Of a stretch of DNA of 64,000 nucleotides, positions 35,596 through 47,380 are shown one piece after another. A program made the position numbers and the translations under genes. How positions within the stretch are numbered: the stretch's first letter is position 1; each line of letters opens with the position of its first letter. The stretch covers positions 336,553,927 through 336,617,926 of the forward strand of contig NC_081414.1 of assembly GCF_030272615.1 (NCBI RefSeq). The letters are read 5' to 3'. The notes beneath the pieces were generated by a model. That model was not told the DNA's origin. It saw nothing but the letters and a program-made list of their open reading frames with translations, and ran no database searches. This DNA is from Cryptomeria japonica (lineage: Eukaryota > Streptophyta > Pinopsida > Cupressales > Cupressaceae).

Positions 35596-37400
35596 ATGGC
35601 TCAAACCAGATCAAGGACTAGACAACTAGAGATCGAGGAGGAAGAAGAGGAAAATATCAATGAATTCCAAGAAGCCCTTTGGAGGAAATGTAAATGATGA
35701 GAATCCTAGTACTCCCACTCCTGAAGCAATAGAAAGGGCACAACACAACCCCCTCTTCAATTGACTTTTTGATGAAATCCTCAAAAACAACATTGATGCT
35801 CATTTCTTAAGACTTGCTCAAGAGGGAGCCAAACTACCCTCTGATTTTGATACTGCATAATTACGACAAGCATCGAAACACCATAGTCATAATGAGGGTG
35901 GAAGAGGTCGAGATAACTTCATATATGACCTTCATCAAGGAAATCCCCCACCTCCTCCTCCTCCTAATGACATTGACATGTTGAGGCAACAAGTTGAGAA
36001 TCTAGCCCAACAACTCCACAGTGGTGTGAAAACTACCCAGTTTTCACTTAATGATATTTGTCCTTATCCCTTTGATAGGAATCTACATATGCCACCTTTT
36101 CCACAAGGATTTGAAACACCTAAGTTCAAAAAGTATCGGGGAAAAGGAGACCCTAGAGATCATGTCAGGGAATTTCACTCAGCTTGCCTAGAAGTGGCAT
36201 ATGAAGACATATATCTAATGCGCCTCTTTCCTTAGAGTTTGGGAGGGACAACCACACAATGGTTTTCCTGACTAATAGGCAGCATTAGGACATTCAAAGA
36301 ACTGGTCCAAAATTTTATTGCACATTATTCACACAACACAGAACACAATGTTACCATGACAAATATGTGTAACACCAAGCAAAAACTAGGGGAACTATTT
36401 TTAGCTTTCCTACAACGGTGGAGACAACTATCTAGTAGGCGTTCTTTTCATCTACCTAAATGAGAGCTAGTGGAAATATTTATTTCCAACTTGAACGATG
36501 AAATGGAATTCCACCTAGACATGAAGGGCACGAAATCCTTTGCTGACATGATCACCCAAGGGTTAAAATGTGAATGGGCCCTCATTAAAAAGGGGCTTAT
36601 CAAGATATACAATGAACCAAAAGATGGCCCTTGCCCGCACTTTAACAGTGATAAACCCAACTTTTGGAATAAAAACAAAAACATTGTTAATGACGGGGTT
36701 GTAGATGCAAGGACTATAAAGAGTACACAACCTATGGTCCGATTTGCAGGGCAAAATCCCCCTCCTAAAAACTACACGGTTTCTCCTCTGCAAAATCAAG
36801 GTCGTAATGCACCGCAAGAGAAACCCAGACAACGACAGCAAAATTATAAACTAAAATGTACATACACTCCCTTAGGGGAACCTATTGAAACAATGTTACC
36901 TCAATTGGTCTCTTCAAATCTAGTGACCTTACCAAAGACATCTAATTACAAACCTCAGGTCAAACATCCATGGTGGAGAGATAATGAACATTGTGAATTC
37001 CACCAAGGGAAAGGGCATAAAACAAGTAACTGTCATAGACTGAAAGATCTTGTTCAGGATCTTATTGACCAAGGAGAGATTAAAATTGAAGGACATGACC
37101 CAAAAAATTCAAATAATGATCATCTCATGTTTAAGAATCCGCTTCCATCACAAGATCAAAGGGGTCCTTCTACTTCATGGCAAAACACAGATATAAATGA
37201 TTATATGCGAGCCACCTATAATTACACTGTGAATCACCTATATGATGCCATTGAACAAATTTCAACCATCACCATCAAAGATCCAAACCCTACCTGCAAT
37301 GTTGTTATGCGTCGTAGCAAGATCACCATTAAAGCAGCTCCACAAGGCACAACCTCCATCCCAAAGCAGTATAACCTTGTGGAACAATTAGATAAGACAC
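35596..37400 (+). pseudogene. Gypsy gag, broken
   Basis: ATG at 35596 (MAQTRSRTRQLEIEEEEE) starts gag. After a frameshift near 35690 the rest lies in one frame with stops near 35762, 35858, 36233, 36268 and 36461. Retrotrans_gag features: KYRGKGDPRDHVREFHSACL near 36135, TTTQWF near 36250 and FAWFLQRWRQLSSR-like text near 36400. The knuckle CEFHQGKGHKTSNC (36992-37033) has the CX2HX4HX4C form typical of this branch. Gag forms the particle around element RNA. Confidence 0.8.
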
Positions 37401-38615
37401 CCGCACTTATATCCATCTTAGAGCTTTTGTGCCTATCCCCATCTCATAAAACAATCTTGGATCAAGCTCTCCAAGAGGCGTTGGTCCCTACCAATCTAAA
37501 TACAGATCAATTTCAAGCTATGGTGGGTAATCTGAGGTCATCACCATGTCTCACTTTCTTTGAAAGTGACAATACATCCTTCCAACAACCTCATAATGCC
37601 TCACTCCATATTGAAGGATTTATCAACCAACACAGGATCAAGCGAGTCTTGATTGACAATGGAGCAGGCCTAAATATATGTACATTACAATTGGTCACAA
37701 CATTGGGATATGTAGTTGAATCAGTGGACCCCTGTAAAAAGATAACCATAAAAGCCTATGATGATGTGAAGCATTCTTCAAAAGGAGTAGTTGTGTTACC
37801 AATCCAAGTGGGCCCAGTGGTGAAGCACATCATATGTCAAGTTCTGGACCTTCCTTTGCCATATAATTTGTTGTTAGCAAGACCTTGGATACACACCATG
37901 CAAGTCGTTCCATCCACCTATCACTAGTGTATCAAGTTTCCTCATAACGGTGTAGAAATTACAATCCCAGGCGATGCAAATCCATTTGCATATTGTAACA
38001 ATATCAACCATCAGCCAGAGATTACTGTTCCCAACAACAAAGAAGTTATCCCATCCACATCATATGTTAGTCCAACCTCTCTTTCTAGTTCAAACACCAC
38101 TATACCCAAGCAAGAGAAGCTGAAAATGAAAATGGCAAAGGAAGGTTCTGGGGAGTACAATCTAAGCCAACTCTTTTGTGTTGGGCAACTACCCACTTCC
38201 CCTAGAACTCATGGTAAGCCTCAAAGGTCACTTTAAGCACCACTAGTAAAGCCAACGTGCACTTTGGCACCTTTTATCCTTGGAAAGAGTTAGGAAGAGG
38301 AGACTAGAGATGAGGACTTAGCAGAATGGATCTATAAAGACCCTATCACCACAGAAATCCCACAAGGTAAGCTTCCCACATTTCAATATGGCAAAGGCCT
38401 TACCATTATGCAAAGAATGGGCTATGATGGTCAGAGTGCTTATGGACCTCACAAGAAAGGATGACATGAGCTGTTGCAGCCTGAATTAAAGCCTAAAGAT
38501 AACACTGGATTAGGCTTTCAAAAGGAGACTCTTCCTAAGCTCAAATTCAAAGGGAAACCCAACAAACCCCTATATCAGCCTAATACTCTAAAGAGGCCAC
38601 ACTTGATTATATGAG
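37401..38615 (+). pseudogene. Gypsy protease and G-patch-like segment
   Basis: The frame continues from gag without a stop to 37927. The aspartic protease motif is VLIDNGAGLNICTL (D at 37654), followed by LPYNLLLARPWIHTMQVVP. TAG at 37925 and stops near 38234, 38289 and 38464 interrupt the part beyond. GLTIMQRMGYDGQSAYG near 38400-38440 and TGLGF near 38505 resemble the glycine-rich G-patch that follows protease in Tat/Ogre elements. Confidence 0.7.
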
Positions 38616-39640
38616 CATCACCAAGAACCGCACCAACTACCCTAATGAGGTTGAGAATCCCATCAATACCATCCACAACACCAATCATACCACCAATCAA
38701 ACCAACAACCTCATCAACAACAACAACCGTATCAACAATACCATTAGCAGTATCAGAACCCCCAACAATATCGACAACACTGATAATTCCATAAAAAACA
38801 ACAAATTCAACAACGTCGATACTCCCAGTATCAGATTCACTGATCCCAATAATCCTCCCCGCAACACCAACCATTCCATCTCCAAAGGTACATCAGCCGA
38901 TTACACCTGTAGTGTTTAACTCAAAAAATATCCTGATGTGGTATAGTAATCAGATACTGGAAAGCGACTTAGAGACCGACTCAAATGAGTGGAAATTTGA
39001 TTTCATACATCTCAATACTTCAGATGAGGAAGACACATCACCACCTCCACCTCGCAAAGAAATCCCTATTTACGGAGAAGCACAGATTAAAACCTCTTGG
39101 GTTCCTGAACTGGAAACATCTTCCACAGACCCTACGTCACATCCTACGCCTGATTCTGATAGGGAGAGTACCATCAATGACCTTCACCACAACATCTTAA
39201 CCCTCACTGACACATCTTATGAACTTAACCTGATCGATGAGGTAATGCCCATTATCCATCCTGAACTCATCGAATGGAACCAACCAAATCACCCATGCCT
39301 TGACCAATTCCAAAACAATGAGGCGATCATTGACTTTTTGGAACTACGGGATAACATACCAAGCAGGGATCACAAAGCTGGATTCGCCATTGAACTTAAT
39401 AGCCCAACATACTTCGGGGTGGATGCCAAACCTTTCAGGTGCAAAAATATTACAATAAAACATGGATCTTCCATTGAAAACCACACTATGGCACTGTTTG
39501 ATCCCAAGAAAGTAAAAATAAAGAGCGTATCCAATGGTGAAAACCTCTCTGAGGCACATATGGATGAAAGGTTTGACATCCTCCCCTCCAGTGCAAATCA
39601 GGAACGATCAACAATCCTTATTGAGGAAACAAAATAATTC
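38616..39640 (+). pseudogene. Gypsy linker between protease and RT
   Basis: It starts with a low-complexity AAC/ACC-rich stretch (38620-38890), then a 241-codon open frame (38912-39637) that is acidic and proline-rich, with DEEDTSPPPPRKEIP and a C-terminal part (KHGSSIENHTMALFDPKKVK) as in Tat polyproteins. The ORF tract of asparagine codons at 38611-38919 is another frame of the repeat. Confidence 0.55.
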
Positions 39641-40940
39641 AACGTGGGGACTCCCGAGACTCCTCACCACATACATCTGGCATCTCTTTTAACTCCAAAA
39701 GAAAAACCTAAGTTTATTGAATTCTTCCAAAAGCGCCAGATCAACTTTGCATGGTCATATGCGAATATCCCTGGTCTAGATCTTGATTTAGTCATGCATC
39801 ACCTCATCATGGCAGAAGGAGCTAAACCAGTAAAATAGAAGCTTCACAAGATGCACCCCCCAGATTGCGGTACTAGTCAAAGCAAAACTTAAGAAACTCC
39901 TGGATGTTGGTTTTATTAGACCAATTGATTATGCAGATTGGATCTCCAACATTGTACCTATCTGTAAACCAAATGGGGACATCTATATTTGTACTGACTT
40001 CGGAGATCTAAACAAGGTATGTCCTAAAGATGAGTTCCCCCTACCAAACATTGATATGATCATGGACCTAACAGCGGGACATGCCATGCTTTCTCTCATG
40101 GATGGATTTTCAGGGTACAACCAGATAAAGATTGCACGGGAGGATCAACATAAGACGACCTTCACATGTCCATGGGGAACATACTGTCAGAATGTAATGC
40201 CTTTTGGTCTAAAGAATGCAAGGGTGACCTATCAAAGAGTCATGACAACCATCTTTCATGATATGATGCATACCATAATGGAGGATTATGTTGATGACTT
40301 ACTGGCAAAATCATTAACAAGAGAAGGTCATCTTGCAATATTAGAGAAAATCTTTAACAAATTAGAACAATATCATGTTCGACTCAACCCAAAGAAATGT
40401 GTCTTTGGAGTAACCTCAGGGAAGCTTCTAGGATACATTGTCTCAAGAAAAGGCATTGAGGTCGATCCTACAAAGGTCAAAGAAATCATGGACATGCCAC
40501 CTCCTAGCAACATCAATCAGCTAAGGACACTACAAGGGTGGCTACAATCCATCTGAAGATTCATTGCACAACTAGCAGATAAGTGTCATCCCATTAGACA
40601 TCTGTCACACAAAAATATCCGCTTTCAATGGGATGCCAGATGCCAATAGGCATTCTAGATGCTCAAGGACTATCTCATGAATCCACTATTGTTGATCCCA
40701 CCAGATCCAAGTAGACCTCTATTTCTCTATATTTTAGCAACTAATACAACATTGGGAGTACTACTCGCATAACACAATGCAGAAAGGAAAGAGTGTGCTA
40801 TATGCTATATCTCTCGCACACTGGTCAGCTATGAACTCAATTACACACCTATTGAGTGAGCTTGCCTAGCAGTAATCTTGACAGCCACTAAACTGAGGTA
40901 CTACCTATTAACACATAAAGTACAACTCATTGCTAAGATG
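39641..40940 (+). pseudogene. Gypsy reverse transcriptase and RNase H start, broken
   Basis: RT begins near 39660 (HLASLLTPKEKPKFIEF). A TAG at 39836 and an extra C in a C-run near 39855 shift the frame. The core then runs KLLDVGFIRPIDYADWISN, MDGFSGYNQIKIA, MPFGLKNA and the catalytic YVDD at 40287, to TGA 40554 (probably CGA). RNase H follows (LYILATNTTLGVLLA, YELNYTPIE) with TAA and TGA stops, and ends abruptly near 40936 (VQLIAK). No integrase follows. Confidence 0.85.
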
Positions 40941-40943
40941 GGG

Positions 40944-41019
40944 AATGGGGAATGTGCGAGCCCAACATCAATAAATGAGAAAATGGGGAATGTGCGAGCC
41001 CAACATCAATAAATGAGAA
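40944..41019 (+). repeat. 38-bp tandem duplication at the gypsy breakpoint
   Basis: Two head-to-tail copies of a 38-bp unit containing GGGGAATGTGCGAGCCCAAC (40944-40981 and 40982-41019) sit where RNase H homology stops. This looks like a scar of the deletion or repair that removed the 3' part. Confidence 0.8.
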
Positions 41020-41329
41020 ATGAGGTTAGGCGCATGGAAAAACAAGAAGTCACTTTTAGTAATGATTTGTTGGTTATGAGGCATTAAGAGCTAGCAAATA
41101 CCGATGACAACCAACATGTTTCCAATCCAGTCATACTTCATCATGGCTTTGCAAGCCCAAGTGAAATGCCAACACAACAATGCATGTGCCATCTCTAGCC
41201 TGGCCAAATGAGTCACCACCTCATCCCAAGGGATCTGAGGAATATTCCCATTATTTGAATTATAAATCCACCACCTCCAGACAAACCTGAGGGAAAAAAG
41301 GAGGGGGGGAAGCATTTAGCAACCACTCA

Positions 41330-44300
41330 ATCATTAGTGGGGATCCTGGATTTCTCTTCCTGGAGGAGGAAGTTAATATGGTCTGGGAGTGATTTGTGAC
41401 TCCTCCAACATCTCAGCCCTGAGAGGTTTAGGTCAATGGCTCCCATGGCATCCACCATGTGATTGCCTTCCCTGTAGATATGCATAACTCTGAATGAGTC
41501 AATCCCGGAGATGAGACTCAAGGTGTCCTTGATGGTTCCCTCAATTGTCCAATTAATCTTATTCTGCCCTTTGACAACATTAATGATGAGCATGTAGTCC
41601 CTCTCAATGTCCATAATTCTGATTCCCATGGATAGGGAAATGTGGATTCCCCAGGCTAAGGCCATCACTTCAGCCTGATTAGAGGAATGACCATTCAGGT
41701 TGCCCGCATAAGCAACAACGAGGCCCCCCCAGATGGGATCTGATCACCCCACCACCACCAGCTAGGTCCCCTGGTAGCCCCATCAAAATTGAGTTTAAAA
41801 TTAGTAGCTAGGGGGAACCAGATCGTGCATTGTCTTAGAAGTCTCTTAGAGGAGTCAACAAGAGAGAATGAGGGGGGGCGGTTCCAGCATCTAGAAATTC
41901 CCCAATCCCAGATAGAGGGGGGATTGGACGCCATTTGAGTTTTAGAAACATAGATGTTCTCAAGAATCAGACTGAGGAACCAAGCAAACACCGTTTTCAC
42001 AAAGGTCTCTTTGTCTCTGAATATCCTGTCATTATGTTCCTTCCTGATACACCAGCTAACATGGGGGGGATCTTCTTTCACAGTTGTTGGATAAGGGGGT
42101 TGGAAGAGGGGCCCCGAAACTCCTGACATAGATTTACCAAATTGTCATTCATAACCCAACTGATATTAAGTTTACTATAGACCATCCCCCAAAGTTCCCG
42201 AGTGAAGGCACAATGGAGGAAGAGATGGGCTAGACTTTCTTCATCATTTTTGCAGAGGATACATCTGTTAGGGAAATGAAAACCCCTCTTGACCAAGTTG
42301 TCTTGGGTCAAAATTTTGTTGAGGAGGGCAATCCACCAGAAGAAATTGACCTTGGGGAGGAGTTGGGGATTCTAGACCTCTTTCTAGATAGAGGAGACAA
42401 CAAGTTCCTTGAGTAAGCTGGTGTAGGCAGTCCTGACAGAAAAGTCTCCAGAGGGGTCCCACTTCCAAATAAGTCTGTTGTCCCTAGGGAACAGGGGGAG
42501 GAATATACCAGCCAAAAGCTTCTAGAGCTCTCTAACAATAGGAAGGAGTAAGGGGAAGTCAACACAACAGTCCTCCAAGACCCTCCAAGTGCAATTACGG
42601 AAGTAGTCATTGACCCTTTCACTGAAGAAGCCTTTAGTGGTATCCTATAACCATCTCAGGAAGGGGGAAGAAGCAAGGGGCCTCTCCCATAACCAACAGT
42701 CTTCCCAAAAAAGAATGTTCCTGCCATTTCCAATAATCCACTTCAAACCATGAGATAAAGCGTCCCTGCAACTTAAGATGTTATTCCAGATTTTGGAACC
42801 CCTGGGAAGGTCCTCCTCTTTCAGGACAGAGGAAAACTCCGCATTACCCATGTACTTAGCCTTGATGATCCTACTCCAAGATCCATATCCTTGTTCAGAA
42901 GCTTCCAGGTAATTTTAGTCATAAGGGCCTTATTGAATCTTGAGATCTTACGAGTTCCCAAGCCACCCATGGCCTTAGGAAGACAAAATTTGTCCCAGCC
43001 CACCAAGGTGAGCCTCTTCTTTTCTTCCATTCTCATCCAAAGGAAAGTCTTTTGTATATTTTCCAACTTAGCAACCATAGCCACAGAAATCTTGAACATG
43101 GAGAGAAAGTACACGGGGATCCCTTGGAGGGAGGAGGAAAGCAATTGCAACTTCCCCGCACTACTCAAGAATCTACCTTTCCAGCCAGCCATCTTTTTCT
43201 ACATTCTTTCAAGGATAGAGATCCAAAAGGAATTAGAGACATCCTTAACAGTCAGTGGGAGACCAAGATAGGTGCCAGGGAGGGAGGATTTTTTACAACC
43301 AACGATTCTGTAGACTTTATCATGGAGTTGGGCATTAATGTGAAAGAAGTAAATGCTGCTCTTATCATAGTTAATGTGTTGGCCAGAAGCCAAAGCATAG
43401 GCGTTAGGAAAGGATTTCCAAGCCTTAGCTCCCCAAGCAGAGGAGACACCAAAAAGGATCATATCATTAATAAACTATTGTAGAACATTGGGGGGCGTCG
43501 TAGAGGCAGGCTTGATACCCAACAAAGTACCCCTGCGAACCAAAGAGTTCAGGTTAGAGGCCAAAACTTTAGCAAGGATGATGAAAAGGTAGGGGGATAG
43601 AGGATCCCCTTGCCGCAACCCTCTAGAGGCCTTGAACTTCTCCAGGGGGTTCTCGTTTAGCAGCACAACATAGGTGATAGTAGAAGTGCGCTCCCCAATA
43701 AATTTGATAAGTTTGTCTCTAAACCCCATGAGAAATTTGAAGAGGAAGTTCCAATTGACCCTATCATAAGCCTTAGAGATGTCAAGCTTGAGAACCATCC
43801 CTACTTGATGATATTTATCCATGGAGTGAATAATCTCATGAGTAGAGATGGTTGCATCAAGAATCTGTCGGCTAGGAACAAAACCCTTCTAGGATGGGCT
43901 AATCAAAGGATCCAAAAAAGGTTTGAGCCCATTGACAAGAACTTTGCTGAAGATTTTATAAGTAGTGTTGCAGAGGCTGATGGGGCAGAATTCCTTGAGA
44001 GAAGATGCCTCCTAAGTTTTAGGAACAAGAGAAATGAAGGTGTGATTGAGTTTGTTGAGGAGCCTTCCTGATCTGAAAAAATCTCTAGTAGCCAAAACAA
44101 CATCAGGGCCCACCACATCCCAGAAGTCTTGAAAAGTCGGGGGGAAACCATCAGGACCTGGGGCTTTGAAGGGGCCCATAGAAAAAACAACAGACTTGAC
44201 TTCCTCCTCAGAGATAGGGGCCAAGATGAGGTTGTTATCTTCCACCGAGAGGGGTGGTGGGAGGCAGTTAAGAAGGCCCTCCCCCGCAGGGTCCCCCCGG

Positions 44301-45531
44301 TCGTCATGATCCTAAAATAAGGTTGCAAAGTAATTGGTAGTCATACACCCCAAACTGTCAACATCGTTGACTACCAGATTGTTGTCATCCATGAGGGAAG
44401 AGATGTGGTTCCTACGCCTATGGATAGAAGCAAATTTGTGGAAGAAAGTAGTATTTTTATTACCCTCTTTGAGCCATTGAACCCTGAATTTATGTTTCCA
44501 ATATAGTTCCTCTTTGTGGGAATTTTCCTTCCATTTTTTGTGGAGGGCAGCCTCCTCCATATGGGTGGCTTCAAGGGAGTCACCTTGGTCAATATGCTCT
44601 TGGATAGCAGTCAATTTACTGTTGAGCTCCTTTTTTTGCTTGTAGATATCCCCGAAGGTGTATTTGTTCCAGCCCCAGACGTTTCTTTTGACCAAGTCGA
44701 GCTTCTGGGCAATCCTGAACATAGGAGTACCAGATATGTTGGTACTCCACCATCTTTTAATGCAATCCTTGAACTCAGGATGAGAGTTCCACATAATTTC
44801 ATATCGAAAAGGATACTTCCTCCTAGCAGCATTAGTGGTATTCCATAGGAGCAGGGGGTTGTTGTCATAGACTGTTCTGAGGAGGGCAATGAGCTTCAAG
44901 GCTGGACCAATTCCCCAGTTACCCGAGATGAGAGATCTGTCAAGTCTGACCTGGATAAGATCCTTTCCCTTCTTAAGATTGGACCAAGTGAATTTTTGCC
45001 CCGATAGTTCCACATCCATTAACCCATTTAAGCCAATGAAGTCAGCTAGATCTGTCATGCTGTTAGAGTATTCAGGAAGGCCTCCCAACTTCTCAGAGGG
45101 AATCAAAGGGGAGTTGAAATCACCCGCAATCAGCTAGTGAGCATTAGCATCATTTTGTATTAGAGCAGTTATATCATTCCAGAGCATTAATCTACCAGAT
45201 TGGACATTAGGGGTATAAACATTAACAAGGATGTAGGAGTCCATCGGGGAGGAGAGTTCAGAAACCAAAAGGTTGGTCGAGGAGGAGAGAAAACTACCAA
45301 AAAAATGGGAGGGGTCCCACATGGTGACCAAACCACCAGAGGCTCCAGTAGCCTCACTAATAACAAACTTAGCACCAAGCCAGATTTTCCCAGCCACCAT
45401 GCAGAAGGATGACAAAGACATCTTAACTTCTTGGAGAAGGACCATAATTTTATTTTCAAAAATACATTTTTTAGAGCATATTGCTTTTGAGGGTTGTTCA
45501 AGCCCCTCATGTTCCAAGAGAGGACCTTCAT
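41330..45531 (-). pseudogene. LINE-3 ORF2: endonuclease, RT, RNase H, broken
   Basis: ATG at 45531 (MKVLSWNMRGLNNPQ) starts the endonuclease; a one-base shift near 45450 leads to the main frame (IAGDFNSPL near 45120). From 45517 to 42821 there is one frame with only TAG stops (45134, 44312, 44012, 43889, 43475, 43199). RT motifs: GPFKAPGPDGFPP, GFVPSRQI, SRGLRQGDPLSPYLF; the catalytic FADD is changed to FIND (43463-43474). Then come a zf-RVT part (CILCKNDEESLAHLFLHC near 42200) and RNase H (NFDGATRG near 41790, ERDY, REGNHMVDAM). Frameshifts accumulate below 42821. Confidence 0.85.
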
Positions 45532-47072
45532 TTCTTACCTTTTATGGTCATCTCCAAGGTCCTTTGCCTGCCATTGGCAATGTCCCTTGCTGCCTCCTTT
45601 TGTCTTGATAGTCTCTGTGACGACCGTCCCACTTTGAGATCTGTCCCCACGTCAGGCTTAACAGTCCTGGTCTTGCGTCTTTGAGTGATCCAATCCTCAT
45701 CAACAAGGGTCATGCAACCACTAGATGATGCACTAGTGGCACTAGGAGAAGTTAAGCCCTAGTTCAGGGGGAGAGGCACCAATGGGGAGCGAGCTGTCTC
45801 TGGGATGAGAGAGGGGTCCCTCGCAATCTCACCATCTTCCAGTTGATCAATTAGAGAAACCAAGCTGGCCGTCGGGGACATGCATTGGACCATCCGAACC
45901 AGAATAGAGGCTTCCTCCATAATCTTTGCAGGAGATTGGAGAAGGTTCTTGATACTCTCAGCAAATGGATATTCTTCTATAACCGGGTCTTCAACAGCCA
46001 AGGGAGGCAGGTCTGAGCCAGGAGTAGGGGTGATAACAGACCCCACAACAAGGTCATGGTGAATACTAGGAGCATTTGGCACTGAGTCCTCCCCCAGGGC
46101 CGGACCCTTGAGCTTGAGGAGAGGGGGTGTTGGGGCCTTGCATTGAGAGATAACATTCCCGAATTTGCGACACTTCTAACAGAAGAGGGTAGCATTTTCA
46201 TAAACCAAAGCTTGAGTCTAGCTGCCCAACTTGGATTTAAGGGTTATGAAGTTGGGGAGATTCTTGCTCACAGTAGCTTGGACACAAAAGCGAGCATAGA
46301 CCAGGCGTGATTTGGATCTGGTGATTTCATCAACATCTACAAAGTGGCCAAATGAGTTCCCAATCCATTTGAAGATGGATTCGTCCCAGTATTCAAGGGG
46401 GAGCCCCAGGAGACGAACCCATACCAGCGCAGTTTTTTGCAAGTCAGCCGCAAGGTCAAAGCCAGCCTTCCAGCGATAGAGGGAGAGGTTATTATGACCA
46501 TAGGACCAACAACCAGAGAGGACATGGGCGACATCTTCCTCGACAATGAATTTGAAGAGGAATAGGGCGCCAGGCATAACACTGACAGAAACACTCCCCT
46601 TCATGTTTCATTTGTCCTTGACCCATTTTCAGACCATTTCCATCATGGGGCGCAAGGAGAAGAACTTCCCCAACAGAGTGTTAGTCATGTTTTAAAAACT
46701 GCAGTCCAAGACAACGTCAAGAAGCTCAAAAGACATTCCCTCCTCAGATTGTGAGTAAACTGGGACAAAGTTGGGGTCCACAGTGTCCGAATTTTTGACC
46801 AGCGCGTTCTTCCATCCTTTGAGATTCGCGTTGCCAGTCGGAGGCTCTGAGGATAGAACAATCGACACGACAGGAAAAGGGTCACAATCTGAAACTACGC
46901 TCGTGTCTCGAGGGCTCTCCAAAGGAGAATCGTTAAACCGAGGCACCGTCGGAACAGAAGGAGGAACCACAGTGGGACCAACAGAAGATGTGGCAGATAG
47001 TGTCAGCAACGCAGGGTCCAGACTGGGGGCCGTGGGTGGTGGGGGGAGATCCCCACCAACAAACACCACCAT
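45528..47072 (-). pseudogene. LINE-3 ORF1 (DUF4283 type), broken
   Basis: The likely start is ATG 47072 (MVVFVGGDLPPPP). One frame of about 514 codons runs to TGA 45528 with stops at 46692 (TAA), two TGA at probable W codons near 46650 and 46608, TAG at 46218 and 45759 and one in the knuckle. Parts: proline-rich N-terminus, DUF4283 (46600-46330, WVRLLGLPLEYWDE), a CCHC-like knuckle near 46155 in which H is N, and a basic C-terminus (RTLEMTIKGKK). Its stop overlaps the ORF2 start. Confidence 0.8.
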
Positions 47073-47270
47073 GAATGACAAAGGTTTAAAATTTGAAATT
47101 TGCAGAGCGAGAATTTGCATGTTTTTTGCGTATGCAGTAACTGCTACTCTTTCATACTCACGCATGTTATTCCTTCACTATTAAAAATTTAAAATATTTT
47201 AATCAAAAGCTTCATCTAAAAATAGTTGTCTAAAAGTAAAACTGGGGTGTGGAAGATTGCTTCAATTATT

Positions 47271-47280
47271 GACTATATAT
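47271..47280 (+). promoter_or_regulatory. Possible TATA box of gene B
   Basis: GACTATATATG about 105 bases before the start codon. Copy A has GACTTTAAAT at the same place, so the element is not conserved exactly. Confidence 0.3.
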
Positions 47281-47380
47281 GAAGAGCTTCCCTTAATCGG
47301 GTTCATCACACAATTGGATTTGAAGCTTCTGCATGGTTGATTTCTTCTCTTTTGCTCTTTGCATTGCACATATTTTGCAG

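Larger units (their letters stand above)
30288..41020 (+). mobile_element. Ty3/gypsy retrotransposon, Tat-like, 3'-truncated
   Basis: Order: long 5' LTR (to 32732), primer-binding site, 2.8-kb leader, gag with CX2HX4HX4C knuckle, protease, G-patch-like segment, linker, RT and the start of RNase H. Integrase and the 3' LTR are missing; LINE-3 follows. The PR/RT spacing, the DNG protease triad and the PYNLLLARPWIH block fit the Tat/Ogre branch. Stops and frameshifts occur throughout. The left LTR edge is a guess based on TGTAGGATCATGG. Confidence 0.75.
41080..47160 (-). mobile_element. LINE-3: near full-length L1-type LINE
   Basis: Read on the minus strand: short 5' region at 47160, ORF1, ORF2 with endonuclease, RT, zf-RVT and RNase H, and a 3' end near 41080 next to the gypsy fragment. 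It is distant in sequence from LINE-1/2 but has the same domain order; no ORF3 is seen. Its 5' end touches the left edge of duplicated segment B. No A-tail or target-site duplication could be matched. Confidence 0.8.

Noticed and set aside
38575-38919. Asparagine/threonine-rich ORF on + and glycine/valine-rich ORF on -
   Set aside because: Both are readings of a low-complexity AAC/ACC-rich linker inside the gypsy polyprotein.
46771-47184. 137-codon + strand ORF with glycine-rich sequence
   Set aside because: It is antisense to the proline-rich N-terminus of LINE-3 ORF1.
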